Notes under the pieces: model-generated
The model's input: the letters and a program-made list of their open reading frames with translations, nothing else
Told to the model about the DNA's origin: nothing
Databases searched by the model: none
Origin: Hygrophila difformis
Taxonomy: Eukaryota; Streptophyta; Magnoliopsida; Lamiales; Acanthaceae
DNA length: 64,000 nucleotides
Assembly (NCBI GenBank): GCA_030278955.1
Contig: JAOANR010000005.1
Location: 29,503,849 to 29,567,848, forward strand
Reading direction: 5' to 3'
Position numbers and translations under genes: made by a program
Shown: positions 41,737-52,520 of the stretch, one piece after another
Layout: every line of letters starts with the position of its first letter
How positions within the stretch are numbered: position 1 is the stretch's first letter

Positions 41737-44700
41737 ATGGCAGGAACCACGACGGATGATCTGGCCAAGCAGATTCAGGCTCTAACCAACATGGTAGCCG
41801 GATTATCCACCGAGATGGGAACTCTGTCTACCACTACCACTCAATTAACTACCAGGTTAAATGACATGGATGACAGGATGGAAGGACGTTTCACTGCTTT
41901 AAGTAACGACATCCGGACTGTGGAGGAGCGGATAGAGGAGACGAGATCGCGAAGATCTGATTTAGGGAGTATAATTGGCGAAATTGGTCCTCACCAGGGA
42001 ATGCTGATTGCTGAACGGGAAATGGAGGAGATCGCACAACAGCAACAACAGGCACCAGTGCCAATACAACCTCCACCACCGGTTAATCAACCAGCCGCAC
42101 CTGCACCCGCAGTACTCCCTCAAAATGCACCTCCTCCGAACGCACTTCCTCCGGCCGCAGTTCCACCAAATATTCCTGCTCCAGTTCCAGCTGGTCATCT
42201 GAGAGCAGCAGTCCGCAATGTTCCACGTGCTGACAGAGGAAGAAGGTATCATAATTATGACCCCGAACATGGTCGAAGGATTCCAGGATACAACGGACAA
42301 GATTATCAGGATCCGGACGGGCCAGATCTGCGAGGTCTGAAATTACAGATTCCTACCTTCAAAGGAACAGGCGGACCCGATGAATTTCTTGACTGGAGAG
42401 ATGCGATAGAGCTATGTTTTCAACTGTACAACCATTCTGACATAATCAAAATCAGATTGGCTGTGAGTGAATTCCGCGAGTATGCTCTTACTTGGTGGAT
42501 CACTCATAATCGCATCCGAGCCAGACGGCAGCAGCCCGATCTTGAAACATGGGAAGAATTTATGATAGAAATGGATCGTCGTTTTGTACCCAATAACTAC
42601 AGGATGGACTTATATATGAAGCTACAGGACTGTGTCCAAGGAAACAGGACTGTAGAAGAATATTATAAAGAGTTGGAGTACATTATGATGAGATCTGCCA
42701 TACGGGAAGACGAAGGGCTATTCATCACCCGTTTCATCAAAGGATTGAGGCTCGACGTCCAGAAGGAGATCAAGCTCAGACATTATGAGGATCTGCAGGA
42801 GTGCATTCATCTTGCTACTACATTGGATATCCAAATGAAGCAAGAACGAAGCCGCCAGCACTCCAGCTCACATTCTCATCCGCCAAGGCAGTGGAGTTCA
42901 AAGCCTGAAGCTGATAAGCATAAATCCTATCCAAAGGATGACAAAGGGAACAAGCCCCGAGGTTTCGAGTTAGGAAAAGATTTCCGAACTGATAGGCGAG
43001 ATGATCGAAGGCCTCGAGAGCCAGACAGATATCGACCCAAAAGGGGAGATAAAGATATTATTTGTTATAAATGTCGCCAACCTGGCCATATTTCTCCTAA
43101 TTGCCCTAATGTACGCAGAGCTAATGTAGTTACTACTGAAACAGGTGACTACCGAATTGTGGGCTTTGAAGAGGATGAGGCCGAGGATGAAGACGAAGAA
43201 AGAGAAGCCGACGAGTATGGGTATGGCAGTGACGAGTCCGCAGACGAGTGCATCAATCAAGATGAAGTCCGTCTACCCAACTTGGTCGCCATGAGAGTGT
43301 TGAATACTGAGAAACAGTTTGACAACCCCGACAACGAGCTTGCTCAAAGGGAGAATTTATTTCATTGTTATGGGGAGATTTGTGGAAATTTGACTTCTAT
43401 TATTGTTGATAACGGTAGTTGTACCAATGTAATAAGTCTATATGCCGTAAGAAAGATGAAAATACCTACCGAAAACCACACTCGTCCATACCAACTCCAT
43501 TGGATGAACGATAGTGGGAGTACGAAGGTAACCATGAGAGCTAAAGTACCATTAAAAATAGGGACTTATTATTCTGAGAATGTAGAATGTGACGTTGTAC
43601 CTATGACCGCTTGTCACCTACTCCTTGGTCGCTCTTGGATGTTCGACAAATCAGTCATGTACAACGGGCGCAAAAACTCTTTATGTTTTCTACACAGGGA
43701 CAAAAGAATAGCTGTCAAGCCATTATCTATGGCTACAGTTCATGCCAACCAGAAGACCCTGTTAGAAAATATTAAGAAGGAAGAAGCTGAATTTCAGCAA
43801 AAGCGGAAGGGTAAGGCTAAAGTGGATCAACAAGCACCTCGATCTAATAAAGCTATTGCTTTTGCAGATCAATGCTTGCTGTCCACCAGGACTGAATTTC
43901 AGGAGGCTATACAAGAACCCGAATTTTCAGGTTACTGTCTCTTAGCCTTTGTTAAGCCAATTGTCTGTGTTAATGAAACAGTCTCTGCTGCACCTGATGT
44001 GCCTAATGAATTTCGCAGGATGTTGGATCGCAACAGGGACGTGTTTCCGGATGAAGTACCCGCGGGATTACCCCCAATTCGAGGGATCGAACATCGCATT
44101 GACTTTGTTCCCGGGGCCTCCATTCCGAATAGGCCAGCATACCGAATGAACCCCGAAGAGACTAAAGAGATTCAGAAACAAGTCCAAGAGCTTTTGGACA
44201 AAGGTTGGGTTCGGGAGAGCCTGTCTCCCTGTGCTGTGCCTGTGCTACTTGTGCCGAAGAAGAACGGGACTTGGAGGATGTGCGTGGATTGCCGAGCCGT
44301 GAATGCGATCACGATCAAGTACCGCCATCCCATACCAAGGCTCGATGATATGTTGGACGAACTAGGTGGAGCAAGCATCTTTTCAAAGATCGATCTTCGA
44401 AGTGGCTACCACCAGATTAGAATGCAGCCCGGGGATGAGTGGAAAACAGCCTTCAAAACCAAGTTCGGGTTGTACGAATGGCTGGTGATGCCATTCGGAC
44501 TGACAAACGCGCCATCTACGTTCATGAGACTGATGAATGAGACATTGAGGATTTACATTGGAAAATTCGTTGTCGTATATTTTGATGATATACTTATTTA
44601 CAGCAACTGTCTATCTGATCATGTCTCTCATGTGGAACAGGTATTAAGGAAGCTGCGAGAAGCCCAACTGTATGCCAACATGGAAAAATGCACCTTTTGC

Positions 44701-46887
44701 GTTCCAGAGGTAATATTTCTGGGTTTTATCGTCAGCAGTAAAGGTCTTAAAGTGGATGAATCCAAGATAACCGCCATAACTGAATGGAAGCCACCTACCT
44801 CAGTCCATGAAGTAAGGAGTTTCCTTGGGTTATGTGGGTTTTTCAGACGGTTCGTCCCACAGTTCAGTATTATTGCTGCACCCCTGACTGCACTTCTCAA
44901 GAAGAGTACTCCATACAAATGGGGAATTGCAGAACAGAAAGCCTTTGAGGAGTTGAAAGAAAAGTTGACACATGCTCCCGTCCTAGCACTACCTAACTTT
45001 GACTATCCATTCGAGATCGAATGCGATGCATCAGGAACTGGATGTGGAGCCGTGCTAATTCAAGAAGGCCGTCCAGAGGCCTATCACAGTGAAAAATTTT
45101 CGGGAGCTCAATTGAATTATTCTACTTATGACAAGGAGCTATACGCTGTGATACGGGCACTGAAGACCTGGCAACATTATCTGAGGAGCAGAGAGTTCAT
45201 AATCCTTACGGACCATGACACCTTGAAGCATATCAGATCGCAGGATCAGTTGAGCAGAAGACATGCAAGGTGGAGTGGGTTTCTAGAGACATTTCCGTAT
45301 GTGATTAAATATAAGAAGGGCAAGGAAAATGTAGTAGCAGACGCTCTTTCGAGAAGATTGGCACTGACCGCATATGCTACTACGCATTTGATTGGATTCG
45401 AACATATCCGTGAGCTCTATAGCACTGATGCAGATTTCAAGGAAATCTGGGAGAAGACGGAGAAGCATGCCTTCAAGGAATACTCTCGTCTGGAGGGTTT
45501 CCTTTATTTTGGGAATCGATTATGCATACCGAAGGGTTCGATCAGAGAACTGCTTGTTAAAGAAGCACACAGTGGAGATATGATGGGACATTTCGGGAGA
45601 AATGTCACTGTGTCCATACTATCTGATCGGTTCTTCTGGTCCGGATTACCGAAGCAAGTGGAGGACTTCATTGCAAAATGCATCACTTGCCTGAAGGCAA
45701 AATCCACTGTGAAGCCCCATGGATTATACAAGGCTTTGCCCATCCCAGACGGCCCTTGGGTAGATTTGTCAATGGACTTCGTTTTGGGGTTACCCAGAAC
45801 TGCCCGAGCAAAGGATTCCATCTTCGTGGTCGTTGACAGATTTTCCAAGATGGCCCATTTCATCCCATGTGCCAAAACAAATGATGCCTCCCATGTGGCC
45901 AAGATATTCTTCAAGGAGGTTGTGCGCCTGCACGGGATTCCGAAAACCATTGTGTCAGACCGGGACGCCAAATTTGTGAGTTACTTTTGGAAGTCACTGT
46001 GGTCTGAAATAGGTACAAAACTTCTTTTCTCTACGGCATATCACCCACAAACAGATGGCCAGACCGAATCTGTCAATCGGGTCCTTGGCAATCTGTTGAG
46101 GATAATCACATCTTCCAATTCTAAAAGTTGGGATGAATGCCTTCCATATATTGAGTTTGCCTATAACAGACATGTACACAGTGCCACACACATGTCACCA
46201 TTTGAAATAGTTTATGGCTTTAACCCACTGACACCATTGGATTTGTTGCCACTTCCTCCGAGTGAGCATAAAAATGCAGTTGGCAGGGACAGGGCGAGAG
46301 CGATTAAGGATTTGCACAAGGACGTGCAGAAAAGTCTGGAAAGAGCCGCTGAGACATATGCGAAGTACAACAATCGCGGCAGAAAGAAGCTCATACTCCA
46401 CCCCGGGGATTGGGTTTGGGTGCACATGCGCAAGGAGCGATTTCCCATGAAACGACGCACCAAACTTTCTCCTCGAGGGGACGGACCATTTAGAGTTCTA
46501 GATAGAATTAATGATAATGCTTATAGACTAGAACTGCCTGAGGAGTACGGACTGAATCCCACTTTTAATGTTGCAGATTTGCAGCTGTACGAGAGGGACG
46601 ACGAGGATGCTGATCGGTTGATGGCTCAACCTTCCGAAGGGGGAGGGGATGGCATGGGAGCCAAGTCAACAGCGTTGACCATCCCGGAGGGACCCTGCTC
46701 AAAACAGCGTGCCAAAAGATTCCTGACTACTATTGCCAAAATACTATCAGAGGAATCAGATAGATGGGAGCAGTCCAAATGCCGAGCAGAACAGATCAAA
46801 GGAAGCACAGTCATCCAGTGGGAACAGACAGAAGAATTCCGGACAGAACCGGGACCCATCACTCTGGGTCCCGCTTCTTCAGACTGA
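41737..46887 (+). CDS. Element I gag-pol polyprotein
   Basis: Single frame of 1716 aa, starting at MAG (41737) rather than the upstream in-frame ATG at 41728, because all relatives start MAG. It ends at 46887, 238 bases into the 3' LTR. Domains: coiled coil (about 8-75), proline-rich linker (about 105-150), Gag capsid-like region (about 210-370), CCHC knuckle (C-Y-K-C-R-Q-P-G-H...C, about 442), protease D-N-G-S (about 553), reverse transcriptase with F-D-D (about 948), RNase H (about 1095), integrase H-H-C-C (about 1275-1320) and D-D-E (about 1345, 1407, 1442). GDWVW (about 1560) and the [14 protein letters not shown] tail follow. Compared with element J about 18 residues differ, several at conserved spots: L-G-R-S-W for L-G-R-P-W, I-L-T-D-H for I-H-T-D-H in RNase H, and F-W-S-G for F-W-P-G in integrase. 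It is open but possibly impaired. Confidence 0.94.
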   Translation: MAGTTTDDLAKQIQALTNMVAGLSTEMGTLSTTTTQLTTRLNDMDDRMEGRFTALSNDIRTVEERIEETRSRRSDLGSIIGEIGPHQGMLIAEREMEEIAQQQQQAPVPIQPPPPVNQPAAPAPAVLPQNAPPPNALPPAAVPPNIPAPVPAGHLRAAVRNVPRADRGRRYHNYDPEHGRRIPGYNGQDYQDPDGPDLRGLKLQIPTFKGTGGPDEFLDWRDAIELCFQLYNHSDIIKIRLAVSEFREYALTWWITHNRIRARRQQPDLETWEEFMIEMDRRFVPNNYRMDLYMKLQDCVQGNRTVEEYYKELEYIMMRSAIREDEGLFITRFIKGLRLDVQKEIKLRHYEDLQECIHLATTLDIQMKQERSRQHSSSHSHPPRQWSSKPEADKHKSYPKDDKGNKPRGFELGKDFRTDRRDDRRPREPDRYRPKRGDKDIICYKCRQPGHISPNCPNVRRANVVTTETGDYRIVGFEEDEAEDEDEEREADEYGYGSDESADECINQDEVRLPNLVAMRVLNTEKQFDNPDNELAQRENLFHCYGEICGNLTSIIVDNGSCTNVISLYAVRKMKIPTENHTRPYQLHWMNDSGSTKVTMRAKVPLKIGTYYSENVECDVVPMTACHLLLGRSWMFDKSVMYNGRKNSLCFLHRDKRIAVKPLSMATVHANQKTLLENIKKEEAEFQQKRKGKAKVDQQAPRSNKAIAFADQCLLSTRTEFQEAIQEPEFSGYCLLAFVKPIVCVNETVSAAPDVPNEFRRMLDRNRDVFPDEVPAGLPPIRGIEHRIDFVPGASIPNRPAYRMNPEETKEIQKQVQELLDKGWVRESLSPCAVPVLLVPKKNGTWRMCVDCRAVNAITIKYRHPIPRLDDMLDELGGASIFSKIDLRSGYHQIRMQPGDEWKTAFKTKFGLYEWLVMPFGLTNAPSTFMRLMNETLRIYIGKFVVVYFDDILIYSNCLSDHVSHVEQVLRKLREAQLYANMEKCTFCVPEVIFLGFIVSSKGLKVDESKITAITEWKPPTSVHEVRSFLGLCGFFRRFVPQFSIIAAPLTALLKKSTPYKWGIAEQKAFEELKEKLTHAPVLALPNFDYPFEIECDASGTGCGAVLIQEGRPEAYHSEKFSGAQLNYSTYDKELYAVIRALKTWQHYLRSREFIILTDHDTLKHIRSQDQLSRRHARWSGFLETFPYVIKYKKGKENVVADALSRRLALTAYATTHLIGFEHIRELYSTDADFKEIWEKTEKHAFKEYSRLEGFLYFGNRLCIPKGSIRELLVKEAHSGDMMGHFGRNVTVSILSDRFFWSGLPKQVEDFIAKCITCLKAKSTVKPHGLYKALPIPDGPWVDLSMDFVLGLPRTARAKDSIFVVVDRFSKMAHFIPCAKTNDASHVAKIFFKEVVRLHGIPKTIVSDRDAKFVSYFWKSLWSEIGTKLLFSTAYHPQTDGQTESVNRVLGNLLRIITSSNSKSWDECLPYIEFAYNRHVHSATHMSPFEIVYGFNPLTPLDLLPLPPSEHKNAVGRDRARAIKDLHKDVQKSLERAAETYAKYNNRGRKKLILHPGDWVWVHMRKERFPMKRRTKLSPRGDGPFRVLDRINDNAYRLELPEEYGLNPTFNVADLQLYERDDEDADRLMAQPSEGGGDGMGAKSTALTIPEGPCSKQRAKRFLTTIAKILSEESDRWEQSKCRAEQIKGSTVIQWEQTEEFRTEPGPITLGPASSD
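46636..46649 (+). other. Element I polypurine tract
   Basis: GAAGGGGGAGGGGA immediately before the 3' LTR start at 46650. Confidence 0.87.
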
Positions 46888-47812
46888 AAACAGAAAAGCA
46901 GAATGACCTCCGGATGCAAAAACAGAACAAACCAGCATGAAGAGGTCAAAACAGAGGGTTCCGCCGTCACCGTCGCCGCCGCCGCCACCGCCGTCGCCGT
47001 CGCCGGAAACACCGCCGGAGCTCCAGCGAGGTTGCCGGAACCTGGCCGGAATCTGGCCGGAACTTGGTCGGAAAAGTCGCCGGTCAACGCCGGTCAACGG
47101 AAGTCAACGCCGGAGTCGTGAAGGACGGACCCAGTTCAGATTCAGTCTCGGAGTACTTTGTCGCGGAAGGCCCCTTGTCGCGGAAGGTCACTTTGTCGCG
47201 GAAGGCCCCTTGTCGCGGAAGGTCCCTTTGTCGCGGAAGGCCCTTGTCGCGGAAGGTCACTTTGTCGCGGAAGGTCACTTTGTCGCGGAAGGTCACTTTG
47301 TCGCGGAAGGCCCATAGTCGCGGAAGGTCCCTTTGTCGCGGAAAAGGAGCCTTTGTCGCCAAGCCTCGACTTGTGTCGCGATGCCAAGCTCCGCGACAAA
47401 GCCCTCAGTCCGCGACCAACCTATCTTTTCCTTACTGTTTTGTTGAAAACTCGTGTAGGGTTGTTTATTTCCTTCCTTTTGCTTGTTTAAGGGTTTCCTA
47501 TATATATGGGAACCCTAACACTTTTGTAGCCACTTTTGATATTGAATGAAAATACACTCTTCTTTCAAAAGTCATTACCGAGAGCATTTTCTCTCAAATT
47601 CATGGATTTGATTCAAGCTTGGCTTCGGCTATCAATCGAGATTGAGACACCTCGATTGATTATCACTTTGAAGGATTGAAAGGAGGAAGGGGGTCACCAT
47701 ATTGGAGGGGTTGGTTGTCTTCAAGCTTCAATCTATTCTTAGTGAAGTCTCATCTATCTTTCATTCTTGTTATTTCCATTATTAGCCTATAGTATTCAAT
47801 CGATCCGTGGCA
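46650..47812 (+). repeat. Element I 3' LTR
   Basis: 1163 bp. Holds the last 79 codons of gag-pol including the stop (to 46887), the 18-bp array (47157-47344) and the TATA box (about 47495-47509). It ends GATCCGTGGCA at 47812, followed by the TSD GTGAC. Confidence 0.96.
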
Positions 47813-48373
47813 GTGACTCAATGGGATCTTTCCAGTGTAATGAACTCGACCATAATCAGCATTCATTCTATCAGGCAAAATTAATTTTTCAAGCAAATGC
47901 AATTGATACTGATACTGATATTGGTCCAGTCTCAAATTTTCTGTATATTCCCAAATTGGATCAATGTATTCAGAATTTAATTCAAGAGTGGTGAAGTTAC
48001 CTGGCGGATTCAATTTTTGCTCATTCACTTGAGACCTCGGGACTTTTTCCAAAGTAGAAAAATGATAAGATCTTACCTTTGGAGACTTTTGGCATTCCTC
48101 AAAAGTGTTAGAAGGTGTGTCCCCAGTGCTGGTTTCCACATACAGTCCTTCGGAATATTCTTCACTGTCATCCGACTTCTCAGAAAATGCCTTGACAGGC
48201 TGCTTCTCTCCGTCATCAGAATTTAATAGACTCAAAGACACATGTTCCAGCTGTGGAGCTCTCCTACACTCGGCAATCCTATTTATCTTCTGCTCCATGT
48301 TCTCAAGTTGAGCATTGATCCTTTGCAGCATATCCATCAGATCCTGGTTGGAAGGTTGTTCTGAACCTGCCAT
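47813..48373 (-). pseudogene. Element G protein, N-terminal half
   Basis: 187 codons from ATG 48373 (MAGSEQPSNQDLMDMLQ) to the element I junction. The first 30 residues closely match the Gag start of element C (MAGNTQPSNKDLMDMLQ), including the coiled-coil heptads. After that the similarity ends: an acidic serine-rich stretch follows, then a Y/Q/L-rich stretch. No capsid core, knuckle or protease is present. In frame it continues at 38704 for a total of 373 residues. It is now truncated by element I: past the junction the frame runs into I's LTR and stops at 47750. Confidence 0.82.
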
Positions 48374-49847
48374 TTCAAAATACTAACAAGAAAAATTAAA
48401 TAGCACCTGCAAAGAAGATGAAAATATTATAGATAATAATAATAATAATGGAATTTATCTGGATCACTCGGTAAAATCACTCAGTTTGCTCACAACCCGA
48501 TGGCTGAATGCTGGGTTAATTCACAACCTGGTATATATCTGCAGTCCACAGTGATCACAAACAAATTTCGAGTGGCGGAGAGTGAGGCCTGAATATACGT
48601 ACGCACAATGCAAGATACAAATGCAATGTTCGACTCTATCAACAACCGCTAGGAAAATATGTGAAATGCAATGCAATGAAATTATGTCCACTGTTTTAAT
48701 TGGCAATTGCAGTCCAATAATTCCAAGTCCTCACAATATAAAAGTGAACTCACCAAAATTTGAAAAGTGGTAGCTCACAACACTCGACTCCCAAATATTG
48801 ATTTTTGCAAATAAAAATAAAAATAAAAATAAACACTCAATAACACAAAACCAATACTCAAGTGGCTTCAATGGCTAGGTATCACAATTTTATGAGAGGA
48901 ATTCCAATGTCTTTATCTCAGACGGAACTTCAACTCGGTGTTCATGAAATAAATCAGCGGAACAATTGTGCCAGTCAAATATATCCACTTTATTGTATTA
49001 CTTAAAATATGTGTGCCCAAAATCATCAAACAAGTCCACACATGGGTCCCACTAGCACACAATTTCTCCTCAATTCAAATTGGCATACGTATAATAGCCA
49101 ACAACTTTTGACTTTTAGCCACCAATTTTCCTCTCACATCATGTGCCCATACTCCTTTTGCCCAACTTTTCTTATCATCATCATTACCTAGTACCTTGTA
49201 ATAATTTCCCCTATTATAGATTGCCAAACACACGGCAATGAGGAATTCTTGGATCAGATTTTTGGAGCTCAAGAACAACAATGAAGATTACAAGAACATG
49301 GATGAAGAACACTTGAACTCTCAAGAACACACAAATTCACTCTCTTGGAATTTTTAGTTGCATATTACCCAATTAATCACATAAACACATTCCAAATGCA
49401 TACATTCACATATGAGAATCAAAATATTGGAAAACTAACAACAAACACAAGAAAACACAAGATCAAGGAGCAAAGTATGGTGATTTTCGGATTTTTTGAC
49501 CAAGAACACACATAAACTTCAAACTACCATAACTTTGTCATACGATGTCCGTTTTTGATGATCCACATATGTAAATTCATCTACGCAACATGAGGAATCC
49601 AAATATGTGCCCAGATTTGCAAAATTCAAAGTTATTAAGTCCGAAATGGTCCAAAACAGATTCTGTCCAGTTTTGTATTTTGGAGTTTTTGAGTTTTTGA
49701 TGGTTTGTGGAAAAATTTGGACAGCATATCCCCTTAGAATGGATGAAATGGATTTCCAAATGGAAGGGTGCTTCCAAATGGAGAATGGTGAAGAACAAGT
49801 TTTTGGGATTTTTCGATTTTTATGGAAAACAAGTAGAACCAAGTGTA
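48374..49847 (-). other. Element G untranslated leader
   Basis: About 1.5 kb, no supported gene. About 330 bp (48460-48790) align closely with element C's leader, including the block at 48599-48641. Further blocks shared with B and I/J: GGCTTCAATGGCTAGGTATCAC (48854-48875), CGGAACTTCAACTCGGTGTTC (48923-48943) and ATATCCACTTTATTGTA (48981-48997). Confidence 0.75.
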
Positions 49848-49859
49848 GCTCTGATACCA
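49848..49859 (-). other. Element G primer binding site (tRNA-iMet)
   Basis: The minus strand reads TGGTATCAGAGC, 12 bases from the 5' LTR edge at 49872. Confidence 0.92.
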
Positions 49860-49871
49860 AATAACTTAGGA

Positions 49872-51101
49872 TGCCATGGATCCCTTGGTTACTACTTGCA
49901 AGAACAAGAGGGAAAGGAAAGGATAGGGAAGCAAACCACAACAAGAACCGAAAGGGGAAGCAACCAAGGTGTTTAGAACCGTGACCTCATCCCAATCCTC
50001 CAAGCTCAAGCCTTGGTTTAATAATCACAAGGATGCTTCAAGTCCAAAGTGATGAATGTTTCCCAACAAGCATTCAAAGGTGTTTGTGAGAGTGTGTGTA
50101 AACTCACAAGGTGATCTTTTGAGAGAAATATCAAGTAGATTTCATTCAAGGCAAAAGATGAGTCTTACAAATGATGGGGGAGGCATATATATAGTGCCAA
50201 AGCCCCTAGGAACACTTACAAAGGAAGAAAAATGAAAAAGGGACGAAAATAAGGCCTTGGGCGCTAAGCGGGCGATTTGGGCGCTAAACAGGACTTTGTC
50301 TCTATGCATGGCATCGCGACAGAGCATAGGGACAAAGCAGTTTTGTCTCCAAGCATGGCTTTGTCTCCAAGCAGTGCATAGGGACAAAGCATAGAGACAA
50401 AGCAGTTTTGTCTCCAAGCATGGCTTTGTCTCCAAGCAGTGCATAGGGACAAAGCATAGAGACAAAGTAGTTTTGTCTCCAAGCATGGCTTTGTCTCCAA
50501 GCATGGCATAGGGACAAAGCATGGGGACAAAGTAGTTTTGTCTCCAAGCATGGCTTTGTCTCCAAGCATGGCATAGGGACAAAGCATGGGGACAAAGTAG
50601 TTTTGTCTCCAAGCATGGCTTTGTCTCCAAGCATGGCATAGGGACAAAGCATAGGGACAAAGCCTTCTCCCAAAATTTGAAGTCTTATACTATTACATTA
50701 ATTTCTAATATTATCCGACCATCTTCCGACTTTGACCAGAATTTGTCCGGCGACCGGCGGTGGTTCCGGCCGACCTCCGGCGAACTTCCGGTCAATTTTC
50801 CGGCGAGCTCCGTTTGACCTTCCGACGATGCTCCGGTGCTCCGGCGGCTTCTCCGGTCATCTTCCGGCGACTTTCCGGCGACGGCCAACTTCCGGCGAGC
50901 TCCGTTTGACCTTCCGGTGATGCTCCGACGACTTCCCCGGTCATCTTCCGGCGACTCTCCGGCGACGGTGATGGCTTACTGCTTCAAAATTGGGGAATCC
51001 ACAATTGGATTCCATCCGGGTCCTTCAATTTAGTCGGGTCTTTTCTACCCTCGTCGGACCGGATCGGGTAATTGGTTTGATTGATCCGGATTTTTGCGGC
51101 A
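49872..51101 (-). repeat. Element G 5' LTR
   Basis: 1230 bp, same ends as the 3' LTR, array at 50294-50661, TATA box 50184-50193. Lacks the 12-bp duplication present in the 3' LTR. Followed by the TSD CAAAG (51102-51106). Confidence 0.95.
50294..50661 (-). repeat. 65-bp tandem repeat in element G 5' LTR
   Basis: Same five-unit self-complementary array as in the 3' LTR, apparently without copy-number change between the two LTRs, unlike the 18-bp arrays of I and J. Confidence 0.9.
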
Positions 51102-51106
51102 CAAAG

Positions 51107-51280
51107 TGTCTTGGAGGCCATATATATAGGCAACCAAATTACATAGGAATTAAGCAACTAGGAATAACAATTAAACAACCCTAATATAATAAACAAGTGT
51201 TGAAATTAAAGCTCCCATGTCCCTAAACAAAAGCTGGTCGGGGAGACCATCAAAAGGGATGCGGCTAGCGACAGCCAATG
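51107..51280 (-). repeat. Element F 5' LTR, middle fragment between G and H
   Basis: 174 bp matching 30935-31108 of the 3' LTR. It contains F's TATA box at 51119-51128. G lies only 12 bp on one side of that box, near where transcription would start, and H lies on the upstream side (TSD CAATG at 51276-51280). The rest of this LTR should lie beyond H. Confidence 0.94.
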
Positions 51281-52520
51281 TGCCACGAACGGACCGTAGT
51301 TGGACACAATATTGCTTGAAGGTGTTGCCTATTGACACGTGGTGCCAATAGGGGAAAATGAAACCAACAATAAGAACAAAGAAGAACACAAAAGGGATAT
51401 GGAAGCAATCACAATTAAAGGGGGTTAGGAGAAGCTAAACAAGGTATGAAGACCTTGTCCTCAACTCAAACTAACCATCCAATAACCTTGATTAGTGACC
51501 ATTTTTGGATGCTTCAATTCCAAAATGGTGAGGGTTTCCCAATAAACACTCAAAGGGGTATTGTTCAAACTTGGTTTGAGACAATGTGATCTTTTGCAAC
51601 AAATAAGAGAAGTGTTCTCAATATTAAATTCAACAAAAGATGAGAAACATTGTTTGGGAGGACATATATATAGGCCTCCAACTTACAAGGGCAAAATAGG
51701 AAGAAAAATACATGAAAAACCCTAGAAAACATGAAAAATGGCATTCTGGACAGACTTTGTCGCGGAACAGGATCCGTGTCGCGGAACAGGCATCGCGACT
51801 GGGTCTGTGTCGCGGAACATGGCATCGCGACTGGGTCTGTGTCGCGGAACAGCCTTTGTCGCAGAGTCTTTGTCGCGGAACAGACTTTGTCGCGGAACAG
51901 CCTTTGTCGCGGAACAGAGTCCTTGTCGCGGAACAGGGCCTTTGTCGCGGAACCTTGTCGCGGAACAGGGTCTTTGTCGCGGAGCACGGTTTCGCGCCAA
52001 AGGTGGTTTAGCGACAGGAGCCCTAAAAAATCCAACAAGTCTAGAGCGGACCCCACAGTAGTTGTTTAATTTATTACATGCCATGTTTAAACTAGAATAA
52101 GTCTGAATTAAACAAAATAACAGTTCAACACTTCCGATCATTGACTGGTCTCCGGCCGGCGACGGCGGCGGCGCCGACCAAACTCCGGCCAAGTTCCGGT
52201 CAACTTCCGGCGAACTCCGATCAAGCTCCGGTGACGTCCGGCGGCTCTCCGGTGGCTCTCCGGCGGCGGCGTTGACTGTACTCCTCCTTCTTCAGTGTAG
52301 AATTGGAGAGCCCATGCATGGCATGTATGGGCGATCCCCAATTTCCTCAAGCTGGATCAGAATTAATGCTTCCGGACTGCTTCCCTCTTCTCTGTTGATG
52401 TCGGCTTGGAACTCTGCGGTTCTGAGGAGACTGGCAATTTTATCTGTAAATCTTTTAGCTCTGGTTCGGGAGCATGGTCCATCCGGTATCATAGTTGCAG
52501 TTGATCTGGCTACCACGCCA
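51281..52520 (-). repeat. Element H 3' LTR
   Basis: 1240 bp from TGCCACGAACGG to TACCACGCCA, judged from edges, polypurine tract and F sequence on the left, since the second copy is outside. TATA box 51663-51672. A TGTCGCGGAACAG array lies at 51757-51990 and a CCGG-rich stretch at 52150-52270, then the tail-coding segment (52292-52520). Confidence 0.9.
51757..51990 (-). repeat. U3 array TGTCGCGGAACAG in element H LTR
   Basis: About twelve irregularly spaced copies of TGTCGCGGAACAG as read on the plus strand, some with ATCGCGACTGGG between. Same core as in B and I/J but read from the opposite strand relative to the element, and with a different spacer sequence. Confidence 0.85.

Larger units (their letters stand above)
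38710..47812 (+). mobile_element. Element I, full-length Ty3/gypsy (CRM-like) retrotransposon
   Basis: Plus-strand element with LTRs at 38710-39890 (1181 bp) and 46650-47812 (1163 bp), TSD GTGAC (38705-38709 and 47813-47817), primer binding site 39900-39912 and a polypurine tract at 46636-46649. By eye the LTRs differ by two substitutions plus one 18-bp repeat unit. The gag-pol frame is open. It is inserted in the coding sequence of element G. It belongs to the same family as element J (53941-63065), which lies in inverted orientation. Confidence 0.97.
36959..51101 (-). mobile_element. Element G, short non-autonomous Ty3/gypsy element, split by element I
   Basis: LTRs at 36959-38200 (1242 bp) and 49872-51101 (1230 bp), TSD CAAAG (36954-36958 and 51102-51106), primer binding site 49848-49859 and a polypurine tract at 38201-38218. 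Without element I (38710-47812) G would be only about 5.0 kb with one ORF of 373 codons and no protease, reverse transcriptase or integrase. The LTRs differ by about five substitutions and a 12-bp indel. R-U5, leader and Gag N-terminus are very close to element C; the C-terminal protein domain is shared with element F. It lies in F's 5' LTR. Confidence 0.94.
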
